Origin: JAKLKS01 sp964370855
GTDB lineage: Bacteria; Planctomycetota; JAJSAM01; JAKLKS01
Direction of reading: 5' to 3'
Length of the DNA stretch: 64,000 bases
Assembly: GCA_964370855.1 (NCBI GenBank)
Contig: CAYJMF010000010.1
Location: forward strand, 1-64,000
How positions within the stretch are numbered: position 1 is the stretch's first letter; the number at the start of each line of letters is the position of its first letter. Both the position numbers and the translations under genes were made by a program. Shown one piece after another: positions 44,901 through 51,546 of this stretch. Under the pieces are notes generated by a model. It was given only the letters and a program-made list of their open reading frames with translations, ran no database searches and was not told the origin of the DNA.

Positions 44901-46151
44901 CCACCGGCCGCCTGCATCGGTGCGGGCCGAGGCGTGGGAGAACCCGGGGGCGCCGCTGGCCCAGGAGGGATCGCGGAGGAGGACCTCCACGCCGGCGAGG
45001 GGTCCGCCGCCCCTCTCGCTCACGGTCCCCGGCAGGGAGCATCCCCGCGCCAGGAGGACGACGACCGGGGGCCGCCCGCCTCCCCGGGGCAAGGTCACGC
45101 TCTGCGCCCACCGGGCGTACCCCTCGGCGCGGACCTGGAGGATCCAGGTTCCCGCCGGGACTCCGTCGAGCCGGACGGTGCCGTCGGCCCCGGTGGCGCC
45201 CCCTCCGATTCTGCCCGTGGGTTCGGGGACGGCGCTCTCCTGGAGCGCGTAGGAACTCCGCTCGAAGACCGGGACGGGGTGGAGCGTGGCCGCGGCCCCG
45301 GCGACGGGGAGGTCCTCGAAGTCCCGGACGCGCACGTCGAGGCTCTCCTCCCCCCTCGGCGCCTCCAGGGGCGCCGGCTCGGGAGGCGGCGGCGCCGCCT
45401 CGACGCCGGCCAGGTCCACGGCGGCCGGACGCTCGGGAAGGGCCGGGCCTCCTCCAGACTCGTCCTCCCGCGTCACCCAGAAACCGACCCCGGCCGCCGC
45501 CAGCACGACGGCCGCCGCCACGATCCCCTTCGCCTTGGCCGCCATGAGGAGCCCCCCCGCCAGGCCCGCCGCCGCGGTCACCCCGGCGGCCGCGGGCGCG
45601 GGCCGACGGAGGAAGGGAACGAGGAGCAGCGCCCAGGCCCGGCGGTCGCCGCGGTGATCCCGGTCCAGCCGCTCGCGGAGCAGCGCCAGTCCACGGCGCA
45701 GGCGCGTGCGGACGGTCTCCACGGGGAGGCCCTGGCGCGCCGCGATGGCCGCGGGCCCGAGGTCCTCCACGTACCGGAGCAGCACCGTGGACCGGTAGGG
45801 CTCCTCGAGGGCCATCACCTCGTTCACGACCCGCCGGAGGATCTCGGCCCGGGCGACGACCTCGGCCGCCGAGGGCTCCCCCTCCGGCCGGGCCGCGGCC
45901 TCCTCCCGCCGGTGGCGGCGGCCCTCGGAGCGGAGCAAGTCCACCGAGGTGTTCCGGAGCACCCGCGCGAGCCACCCGCGCACCGACGGCACCGGGCCCC
46001 GGGGCGGCCGCTTCAGAATTCGGGCCCAGGCCTCCTGCTCGAGGTCGCTCGCCCCGGCCTCGTCGAAGACGAGCGCGCGGGCCATCCGCCGCACCCACGC
46101 CCTCTCCGCGAGGAGGTCCTCCAACCGGACGGGCTCGGGCGGTCGTTCCAT
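41994..46151 (-). CDS. membrane-tethered ECF sigma factor with ~11-12 beta-sandwich repeats (fusion D)
   Basis: 1385 residues. Sigma2 (LEDLLAERAWVRRMARALVF, DLEQEAWARILKRPP) and sigma4 (YRSTVLLRYVEDLGPAAIAA, GLPVETVRTRLRRGLALLRE). The membrane segment follows LLMAAKAKGIVAAAVV. Outside repeats follow the pattern GRVTDAATGEPLAGAIVVAS, then SAADGSYLLSDLPEG. The internal ATG at 45545 has only GGGGGGG upstream, not GGAGG. TGAACC lies 36 nt before the start. The upstream neighbour is an HTH regulator on the same strand, 87 bp away. Confidence 0.85.
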   Translation of the reverse strand: MERPPEPVRLEDLLAERAWVRRMARALVFDEAGASDLEQEAWARILKRPPRGPVPSVRGWLARVLRNTSVDLLRSEGRRHRREEAAARPEGEPSAAEVVARAEILRRVVNEVMALEEPYRSTVLLRYVEDLGPAAIAARQGLPVETVRTRLRRGLALLRERLDRDHRGDRRAWALLLVPFLRRPAPAAAGVTAAAGLAGGLLMAAKAKGIVAAAVVLAAAGVGFWVTREDESGGGPALPERPAAVDLAGVEAAPPPPEPAPLEAPRGEESLDVRVRDFEDLPVAGAAATLHPVPVFERSSYALQESAVPEPTGRIGGGATGADGTVRLDGVPAGTWILQVRAEGYARWAQSVTLPRGGGRPPVVVLLARGCSLPGTVSERGGGPLAGVEVLLRDPSWASGAPGFSHASARTDAGGRWRIGGVAPGIHEVCVRLPSGTLRSEGSVVLPGPDRFDIVLDRGGSIAGRVTDAATGEPLAGAIVVASVQPQGPPFRRTYPRGVSAADGSYLLSDLPEGNFAVLTAVRDGYLTFNGEGNPNVDTFLESGASLRRDIHMERGVVVRGRVTDEAGAPLPGAGVGLLFEGEETGSGPRTDTDAGGAYLLRVRGGRRALFLVDEQRHPHPDLPPDATRAFQQGRVPDSLVVLLPETGEVVRDFALPLGATVEGKVVDPEGKPVAGFRVQSRGRGYSPGGVAMPSSSDGSFRLEGVRPGLGITVSGWSEGPKGTSGSSEPFDLEAGATVQGVVVVVRPFAAGRLAGRVTGPDGSAVRGAVLRLIHGDPAGSATPGRNLWEEARIYGSLHPVAPDGTFRIEGRRDGVFTLQAEAPGFGPSRGPTVTLKDGEAVEHIVVRLAPDARITGRVVDEAGAAVEGAAVVVREDGFGSVELDAVKAVSDADGRFAVEGLAPVEYIVRVTRDGLLGERLLARPGGGDLAVTLHAPVAISGVVVDETTNQPIAGIALQANWYREGRSSWGTGRSRADGTFTIGGLLAVPHELRTEEPSADYLPATVRGVEGGTGDLRVALRRGLAIGGRIVDEEGLPAAVPLRVWLFRIMAGGGRPSYVREGHSREDGTFRVGGLEPGAYDIQVSPENQAIHTSQGGYYAPAKVEQVPAGTEDVVVRVARGLPISGRLTNEDGSHWRDGGWLLVRPSEVLQDGESVSAYVDSWGYFRSPALRTGRTYDVTADRGSFHGTRGARMQGVAPGTTELVIVLPRGREISGRVMGPDGQPAGAGVAVRAWIAGEDPHRIGVAGSAKTAADGSFTVAGLEDREYTVAAGGDGGVFAPSRAPGAVRPGDVPVEIPVAEGVALEGRLVDEAGKPVQVQGLVARQADPVPTMVQVWPWEDGRFRLRGFAPGKVTLEAYLDGKDLDLGEFDVPGTGIEVVVVAK

Positions 46152-46174
46152 GTTCCCTGCAGGGGGATCGTCAC

Positions 46175-46193
46175 CGGGGCGGGGAGGGGTTCA
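46175..46193 (-). promoter_or_regulatory. candidate ECF promoter, fusion D
   Basis: TGAACC (46188-46193), GC-rich spacer, then CCGGTGA nearby. 36 nt before the fusion D start, in the 87-bp gap after the HTH regulator. Confidence 0.45.
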
Positions 46194-46238
46194 TCCTCTC
46201 CGAAGGGCGATCCGGAAACGCAGGGAGACGCGCGGACA

Positions 46239-47411
46239 TCACCGTTGCTCCTCGCTCCCGAACCCCTTCCAGCCGGACCAGTTCTTCTGAAGCCATCCGA
46301 GGAGGGCCTCCCCCTCTTCGGGCATGCGGTCGGGGCCGGTCAGGCAGTCGACGGCGATCTGCGCCGGGGGAGCCATCGGGACCGTCGAATCGTCGGAGGT
46401 CCGGACCGCGTCGCGCATGGCCTCGAAGACGATGCCGTCGTAGGGAGTCAGGAGAAGGACGTTGCCCGAAGTGGAGGAGGGGGTGAGGTCGAGGGCCCTG
46501 GCCGTCGCTTCGACGTCTTCCACGTAGCAGACCAGCCTGGACGGTGCCGCGACGGGGGCGTAGCGGTTGGCCGCGAAGGAGCCGGTCACGGCGATCCGTC
46601 CGATCCGCCGCCGCTCGAACTCCCGGCTTCCGAGCGCCTCCAGCGTTCGCCGGGCTCCACGGGGATCCAGGAAGAGACGAACGCTGTTGGACCGGAGCAG
46701 GTCGTAGTCCTGCGCCCATCGGCGCACCATGCCGGGGCGGTCCATTCCGCGGATCGGTCCGCGAGGGTCCCGCCGTACGAGGTCCTCCCGCTCAAGGAGC
46801 CTGATCAGCCGGGAAACGTAGGCCAGGGACACCCCGGAGTCCTTCGCGATCTTCGTGAGGGACACCCCGGTGTTCTGCGCGACCTCCGTCGGAACGAGAG
46901 AGGAGACAGGGGCCGACATCCGGCACATCCCGAGGATCACCCTCGCGGCCGCCGCTCCGGCGAGGCTCCTTTCGACCTCCTCGCCCGGGTAGGGGTTGAC
47001 GTTCACGCCCCTGTCCCGGAGGAAGAGGGCGGGGCGGCTCACCGCGAGCCGCATGTTCCCGGTGAGGTCCGTGTAGTTCACGCCGGCCTCTTCCGCGATC
47101 TCGCGGGAGCGGCGGGGGAGGTAGGGGGCGATGAACAGGGGCTCGGCGTTCGACTTCCAACCGAGGATCTGTCGTGTCGCGAGCCGGGTCGCGCGGGGTG
47201 ATCCGTCCGTCCTGACTTCGATCACCAGGTCCGCGCTCCTGCCATCCGGGCCCTTCAGGCGGGCGAGGGCGTCCGGACCTGGCAGCCCCTCGGAAACGAT
47301 TGACTGAGCCCTGGGCGAGGTGTCCACCTTCCACCCGACGGGCAGGCGGCGGCGGACCTCCTGGAGTCCCAGGCGGAGGGTCTCACTCTCGGACGGCGGG
47401 CCTTCGCGCAT
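46239..47411 (-). CDS. winged-helix regulator, AbiEi-like architecture
   Basis: 390 residues from ATG 47411 (MREGPPSESETLRLG); an upstream ATG (47483) would place the start inside the operator repeats. N-terminal nuclease/restriction-like beta region (LVIEVRTDGSPRATRLATRQ), a central helix-turn-helix (NTGVSLTKIAKDSGVSLAYV, SRLIRLLEREDLV), and a C-terminal region (IGRIAVTGSFAANRYAPVAA, then SRLVCYVEDVEAT) resembling AbiEi-type antitoxin/regulator proteins. No nucleotidyltransferase partner is adjacent. Likely represses its own promoter through the operator at 47439-47492. Lower GC than neighbours suggests horizontal origin. Family name is tentative. Confidence 0.65.
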   Translation of the reverse strand: MREGPPSESETLRLGLQEVRRRLPVGWKVDTSPRAQSIVSEGLPGPDALARLKGPDGRSADLVIEVRTDGSPRATRLATRQILGWKSNAEPLFIAPYLPRRSREIAEEAGVNYTDLTGNMRLAVSRPALFLRDRGVNVNPYPGEEVERSLAGAAAARVILGMCRMSAPVSSLVPTEVAQNTGVSLTKIAKDSGVSLAYVSRLIRLLEREDLVRRDPRGPIRGMDRPGMVRRWAQDYDLLRSNSVRLFLDPRGARRTLEALGSREFERRRIGRIAVTGSFAANRYAPVAAPSRLVCYVEDVEATARALDLTPSSTSGNVLLLTPYDGIVFEAMRDAVRTSDDSTVPMAPPAQIAVDCLTGPDRMPEEGEALLGWLQKNWSGWKGFGSEEQR

Positions 47412-47416
47412 GGAAA

Positions 47417-47492
47417 AAGGGTACCACCAACCCATGGACTTGCCAGAAAATGGGCACTTGCCAACATCAGGCAAGTACATCAATGTGGCAAG
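47417..47492 (-). promoter_or_regulatory. nested-palindrome operator of the HTH regulator
   Basis: CTTGCC at 47439-47444 and 47457-47462, and GGCAAG at 47470-47475 and 47487-47492: four half-sites arranged as two nested palindromes sharing a centre near 47466. TACCCT (~47418-47423, minus strand) is a weak -10, 6 bases before the ATG, so the sites cover the promoter. Confidence 0.6.
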
Positions 47493-47541
47493 AAGAGGCC
47501 GGGCTTCGGGCAGGCGGAGCCCGTCGTCCTAACTTGTTGGG

Positions 47542-47635
47542 TGGCGGAGAGATCGGGATTTGAACCCGAGGTACAGGTCTTACCCCGTACACCGGTTTAG
47601 CAAACCGGCGCCATCGGCCACTCGGCCATCTCTCC
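47542..47635 (-). tRNA. tRNA-Ser(GCT)
   Basis: 94 bases including an encoded CCA (47542-47544). Acceptor GGAGAGA/TCTCTCC with discriminator G; anticodon loop TTGCTAA, anticodon complement at 47599-47601; long variable arm (TGTACGGGGTAAGACCTGTA) typical of serine tRNAs; T-arm GGTTCAAATCC. TAGACT at 47663-47668 (minus strand) is a possible -10. Confidence 0.95.
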
Positions 47636-47710
47636 GCGGGGGGCGTGCTCGCGACGGCGCGCAGTCTACACCGGGGAGGGCCCCGGCCCGCGAGGAGAAC
47701 CGCGCCCCTC

Positions 47711-48088
47711 CTAGCAGGCGAGGACCTCCTCGAAGGGCTCCGACGTCGTCCCCGTGAGATCCTCCCCGGGGGCGTGGGTCCGCCGCTTCCCGCCGTCGGC
47801 GGGGAGCACCTTCATGCCCGCCGCCACCAGGGCGGCGCGGAGCGCCTCCCCGGGGTTGCCGAGGTCGGAGAGGTCGATGCGCCCCTCCTCCGGCGGCGAG
47901 GCGCCGAGAATCACCTCGTAGCCGTCCTCCTGCACCCGCACGATGCGGTACCCCACGACCAGGCACCCCGTGCGGCCCCCCGCCTTCGTCACCACGAGGC
48001 GTTGTCGCAGGCGCACGTCGCTCCCGAGCAGCTCGCGGGCGCGGAAGTCGATCCACTCCTCGTAGGGAGAGAAAGGGACGTCTTCCAT
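47711..48088 (-). CDS. uncharacterised protein
   Basis: 125 residues; ATG 48088 with GGAGGA 6 bases upstream. MEDVPFSPYEEWIDFRAREL, then a beta-rich middle (RQRLVVTKAGGRTGCLVVGY, RIVRVQEDGYEVILGA) and NPGEALRAALVAAGMKVLPA. No signal peptide or membrane segment. It lies immediately downstream of tRNA-Ser on the opposite side from the regulator. Function not recognised. Confidence 0.65.
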   Translation of the reverse strand: MEDVPFSPYEEWIDFRARELLGSDVRLRQRLVVTKAGGRTGCLVVGYRIVRVQEDGYEVILGASPPEEGRIDLSDLGNPGEALRAALVAAGMKVLPADGGKRRTHAPGEDLTGTTSEPFEEVLAC

Positions 48089-48160
48089 GGTTCGTCCTCC
48101 GGCGGCCCGCACCGCCACCCACACTGTACACCCGCCCGCCGGGGCGTCGAGTCCGGCGAA

Positions 48161-49072
48161 TCACTCCCCCGCCCCCTCCATCGCGTCCAGCAGGTCCCCG
48201 TCGTGGATCCAGCCGCTGAAGGTGAAGCGCGCCGCCCTCCAGTCCGGGTCGGGGCAGCGCACGGGCAGCACCTCGTGCCAGGCGTTGGCGGGGATCACCA
48301 CCAGCGTGTCCGTCTCCGGCGGGAGGTTCGTGAAGGAGGGGAGCGGCCAGAGCGTGTCGGGGTTGCGGTCGTAGAGGAGCAGCTCCCCGCCGGCGAACCG
48401 CCGCGGCGGGAAGTCGAAGTAGTAGAGGAACCCGGCCCGCCGCGTCGCCGCCGCCCCCGTCGCCTCGTCCTGGTGGAGGCGGAAGAAGCAGCCGTCGTGC
48501 CAGGCCGTCACCTTGCAGGAGAGGACGTCGACGGTGAACTCCTCCAGGGCGAGGGAGCGCAGCGCCCCCGGGAGGACCTCCGCGAGGAGCGGGTCGAACC
48601 ACTCCCGCACACCGTCCACCTCCTTGAGGGAGGCGGAGCGGCGGGTGCCCGCGTCCTCGTCCTGCCGGCCGTCCTCGCGGCGCACCGCCGTGGCGGCGAA
48701 GGCATCGGCGTGGGCGGCGACGAAGGCGCGCAGCCGCGCGAGCCGCTCCTCCCCGAGGAAGCCGGCCTGGCGGAAGAAGCGCACCGGCACCGGGTCCGGC
48801 GGCGCCGGCGCCACCCCCTCGAGAAGCGCGTGGAGGCGGGCCGCGTGGAGGTCCGAGGGATCGAGGTCCACCACGCGGCGGAAGGCCCGCGAAGCGCCGG
48901 CGAGATCGCCGGCCTGGCGGAGCACCTGGGCGAGGTCCCGCATGGTGCGCGCGTCGGAGGGGTTCTCGCGCAGGCGCCGGCGCAGTTCCGCCGCGGCGCG
49001 GTCGAGGGCGCCGCCGTCGAGGAAGGCGCGCAGCCCCCCCTCCCCGTCCCCGGTCGGCGTGCCCGCGTTCAC
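48161..49072 (-). CDS. TPR plus 2-oxoglutarate/Fe(II) dioxygenase (prolyl-4-hydroxylase-like)
   Basis: 303 residues from GTG. TPR-like helices at ~14-80 (LRENPSDARTMRDLAQVLRQ, FRRVVDLDPSDLHAAR). The catalytic jelly roll carries Fe ligands H200 and D202 (FFRLHQDEA) and H266 (AWHEVLPV), with R282 (ARFTFSGW) for 2-oxoglutarate. FDFPPRRFAGGELLLYDR is the typical P4Hc strand. Probably hydroxylates a protein side chain. No Shine-Dalgarno; a TACAAT lies 8 bases ahead, suggesting leaderless translation. Confidence 0.85.
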   Translation of the reverse strand: MNAGTPTGDGEGGLRAFLDGGALDRAAAELRRRLRENPSDARTMRDLAQVLRQAGDLAGASRAFRRVVDLDPSDLHAARLHALLEGVAPAPPDPVPVRFFRQAGFLGEERLARLRAFVAAHADAFAATAVRREDGRQDEDAGTRRSASLKEVDGVREWFDPLLAEVLPGALRSLALEEFTVDVLSCKVTAWHDGCFFRLHQDEATGAAATRRAGFLYYFDFPPRRFAGGELLLYDRNPDTLWPLPSFTNLPPETDTLVVIPANAWHEVLPVRCPDPDWRAARFTFSGWIHDGDLLDAMEGAGE

Positions 49073-49080
49073 GGGGGGGG

Positions 49081-49086
49081 ATTGTA
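49081..49086 (-). promoter_or_regulatory. -10 box of the dioxygenase gene
   Basis: TACAAT on the minus strand, followed by eight C and then the GTG start at 49072. The expected transcription start is within two bases of the start codon. No convincing -35. Confidence 0.4.
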
Positions 49087-49090
49087 GCCG

Positions 49091-50404
49091 CTACCGGGGA
49101 AGCGGAAGCACCGCCGCCGCCTCCTCCACCTCGACCTCGCCGCCGGAGACGCCGATGCCGAGGGCCCCCTCGGCGGGGCGGAAGGCCTCCTCCACCTCGC
49201 GCACGAGCCGCCCGTCGAGGTAGAGCCGCGCCGTGGTCCCTTCGGCGTGGAGGATCACCTCCGTCGCGCGGTCGGGCACGAGGCGCACCTCCGTGCCGGC
49301 GAAGCCCTCCGCGCCGCCGCCGACGGTGAGGAGCCCGCCGCCGGGCGTGAGCAGCGCCTCGTCGGAGCCCTCCTCCGTGCGGTGCATCCGGAGGAGGAGG
49401 GAGGCGCCCGCCCCCGCCCGGACGCGCAGGCGGAGGGCGGTGCCGGGAGGGAGGCGGCGCTTCGTCTCGAGGATCGCCCATCCCTCCGACGATGCTCCCC
49501 GGAGGCCGCCCCGCTCCCCCGGGGTCCAGGCCTCCGGACGGAGCGCGGTCCAGCCGCGGTCCGGGGCGCCGGCGAGGAGATCCTCCGCCCGTCCCTTCGC
49601 CAGTGCGTCGGGCAGGCGGGCCGCGGGGAGGCCGAGGCCGCGGCGCACGGCGTCCTCCTCGGCGTCGGGCACGGAGAGGAGGAGGAGCCGGAGAGCGAAC
49701 TCCCCGTCGAGGGCGGCCCACGGGCTCCCGAGGATCTCCTCGACCCGGTCCGGCGCCGCGTACAGCTCCTTCACCTTCGCCGCGCCCCGCGTCTCCAGCA
49801 GCCAGGCGACGTAGGCACCGGCCACGTGGTAGGGATGGGGCCCCCGCGGCTCCCCCTCGGGCCAGCGGGCGCGCAGCTCCCCCGGCGCGGGCAGGATTCC
49901 GAGGCGCGCGTAGACCGCCGCCCAGGAGGCGACGGGGATGGAGCGGTCCTCCCCCTCCATGGCCGCGGCGAGGCCCTCGCGCAGGAACCCGCCGGGGTCG
50001 CGGCCCTCGCAGCCGGGGATGCGGTGGGCCACGAGGTGGGTCATCTCGTGGACGACGGGGGCGCCCCGGGGGAGGTGGAGGGAGCGGGGGCCCGAGGCGA
50101 AGGCCCCCCACGCCGCGGGGGCCCCGGTGGCGGCGCGGAAGGACTCCTCGTCGCGGTGGAGGAAGACGTGGGCCCGCCCCTCCCACGGGACGTCGAGGCG
50201 GGCCTCGAGGAGGCGGAGCGCGTCGAGGGCCCGCCGCCCCTCCTTCGCCGCCCATCCCTCCGAGAGCGCCGCGGGGTCGTAGTGCACGACCACGGGCCCC
50301 TCCTCGTGGATCGCGGAGAGGGAGGCCTCCACCCGCCGGTCGAGATCCGTGAGCCCCGGATCCCCGGCGACGGTCAACACCAGGAGCAGCGCCGCGGCGC
50401 GCAT
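49091..50404 (-). CDS. secreted gluzincin (peptidase MA-like) with C-terminal LamG-like domain
   Basis: 437 residues, short signal peptide (MRAAALLLVLTVAG). Zinc site HEMTH (H119, E120, H123), third ligand probably E143 in FLREGLAAAMEG, the peptidase-MA layout. The second half is beta-rich (LRLRVRAGAGASLLLRMHRT, then TTARLYLDGRLVREVEE), resembling concanavalin-like carbohydrate-binding domains. The ATG has no ribosome site; TATTCT (50413-50418) then eight C precede it. REP-C lies just upstream. Confidence 0.75.
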   Translation of the reverse strand: MRAAALLLVLTVAGDPGLTDLDRRVEASLSAIHEEGPVVVHYDPAALSEGWAAKEGRRALDALRLLEARLDVPWEGRAHVFLHRDEESFRAATGAPAAWGAFASGPRSLHLPRGAPVVHEMTHLVAHRIPGCEGRDPGGFLREGLAAAMEGEDRSIPVASWAAVYARLGILPAPGELRARWPEGEPRGPHPYHVAGAYVAWLLETRGAAKVKELYAAPDRVEEILGSPWAALDGEFALRLLLLSVPDAEEDAVRRGLGLPAARLPDALAKGRAEDLLAGAPDRGWTALRPEAWTPGERGGLRGASSEGWAILETKRRLPPGTALRLRVRAGAGASLLLRMHRTEEGSDEALLTPGGGLLTVGGGAEGFAGTEVRLVPDRATEVILHAEGTTARLYLDGRLVREVEEAFRPAEGALGIGVSGGEVEVEEAAAVLPLPR

Positions 50405-50426
50405 GGGGGGGGAGAATAGGCGAGAA

Positions 50427-50537
50427 GAGGCAGGGACGTTCCCAACTAATCAACTGACTCGGGGGGGCTGGATTCCGCCCGCGCCCGGGAGGTTCGCTCC
50501 CCCGAGTTAGTTGATTAGTTGGGAACGTCCCTGCCTC
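50427..50537. repeat. REP-C: 111-bp inverted-repeat element
   Basis: Arms 50427-50465 and 50499-50537, 39 bases with one mismatch; loop 33 bases unrelated to the A/B loops. The arm reads GGCAGGGACGTTCC, then CAACTAATCAACT: a diverged relative of REP-A/B. It encodes the last residues (GRDVPN) and the TAA stop (50515-50517) of the release-factor-like gene. Confidence 0.85.
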
Positions 50538-51027
50538 GCCTCTTCCTCTCCGCGGAGAACAGGGCCCAGGCCTGCGGGTGGTCGGCGACGAAACGGACGA
50601 GCTGGGTCGGCGTGCATCGCAGCGACTCCGCCGCGGGGCGGGGCTCCCAGCCGGCGGCGGCCAGCGCGTCGAGCCCCTCGGCGAGAAGCGCCGGGTAGTC
50701 CCCGTGGTCGGGGCTGCAGTGGATGCGCTCCCCGCGAAGTCGCGAGAGCCAGAGGGCCGAGGGGGGAGCGGTCGCGCAGCGGAGCCCGACGGCCAGCGCG
50801 AGGCGCATCCGGCGGATCGCCACGCGGCGGTTCTCCGTCTGGCTGCGCCGCTCCCCGGCGGCGGCGACGATGCCCGAGGCGCGGTGGCGGAGGACCACCT
50901 TCGTCTCCACCTTGTTGCGGTGCTGGCCGCCGGGCCCCGAGCCCCGCGTCCGGGTCTCGTCGCAGGCGGCGCGGAGCCTCTCCTCCGGCGCCGCCGCGGG
51001 ATGGGGATGGGGCGCCGGGCCCGTCAC
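50515..51027 (-). CDS. release-factor-like peptidyl-tRNA hydrolase (GGQ domain)
   Basis: 170 residues; GTG 51027 overlaps the cupin stop (GTGA). The class-I release-factor catalytic motif is at 30-45 (GGQ 33-35, then HRNKVETKVVLRH). No codon-recognition domain, so it belongs with ArfB/ICT1-like or planctomycete RF-like proteins that free stalled peptidyl-tRNA; the C-terminal half is not the typical short basic ArfB tail but a ~100-residue helical region. The final residues and stop come from REP-C. Confidence 0.75.
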   Translation of the reverse strand: MTGPAPHPHPAAAPEERLRAACDETRTRGSGPGGQHRNKVETKVVLRHRASGIVAAAGERRSQTENRRVAIRRMRLALAVGLRCATAPPSALWLSRLRGERIHCSPDHGDYPALLAEGLDALAAAGWEPRPAAESLRCTPTQLVRFVADHPQAWALFSAERKRRGRDVPN

Positions 51028-51527
51028 CGGGCGCCGCCCGGGGGGAGCGCGAGGCCGCGGATCCGGTCCGCCGCCGCGGGCCACGCCGCCGACAGCTCCG
51101 CCCCGTCCCCGCCCTCCCAGTCGGCGAAGTCGAAGCCCGGGGCCATGGTCGTCCCGAGGAGCGCGTACCGCCCCCCTTCCCGGAGGCGCGCCCCCTGCCA
51201 GGTCCCGCCGGGCACCACGACCTGGACCCGCTGTCCCGCGGCGACGTCGGGGCCGAGCACCGGCTCCTCTACGGCGCCCCTGGGCCCGAGGAGCAGCATC
51301 TCCACGGGGTCCCCGCGGTGGAAGTGCCAGATCTCCTCCCCGGGCAGGCGGTGGAGGGCGGAGAAGCAGCCCGGCGCGAGGAGGTAGAGGATGGCGGTGC
51401 CGAGGGAGCGCGCCCCCGCCGGGGTGGCCACGACGGACCCGCTGCGCCAGGTCTCCCGATAGAAGCCCCCCTCGCGGGGATGGGGCGCGAGGCGGAGCGC
51501 GCGGACCAGCACGGCGGCCTCGTCCAC
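51024..51527 (-). CDS. cupin-superfamily protein (DUF985-like)
   Basis: 167 residues from GTG, GGGAG nine bases upstream. LRLAPHPREGGFYRETWRSG and ILYLLAPGCFSALHRLPGEE, then IWHFHRGDPVEMLLLGP, are the standard DUF985 cupin motifs, with a later VVVPGGTWQGARL and GFDFADWEGG. Metal-binding histidines are visible in HRLPGEEIWHFHRGD. Enzymatic role unknown for the family. Coupled to the release-factor-like gene. Confidence 0.8.
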   Translation of the reverse strand: MDEAAVLVRALRLAPHPREGGFYRETWRSGSVVATPAGARSLGTAILYLLAPGCFSALHRLPGEEIWHFHRGDPVEMLLLGPRGAVEEPVLGPDVAAGQRVQVVVPGGTWQGARLREGGRYALLGTTMAPGFDFADWEGGDGAELSAAWPAAADRIRGLALPPGGAR

Positions 51528-51546
51528 GGTCGACGGCTCCCGTCCC

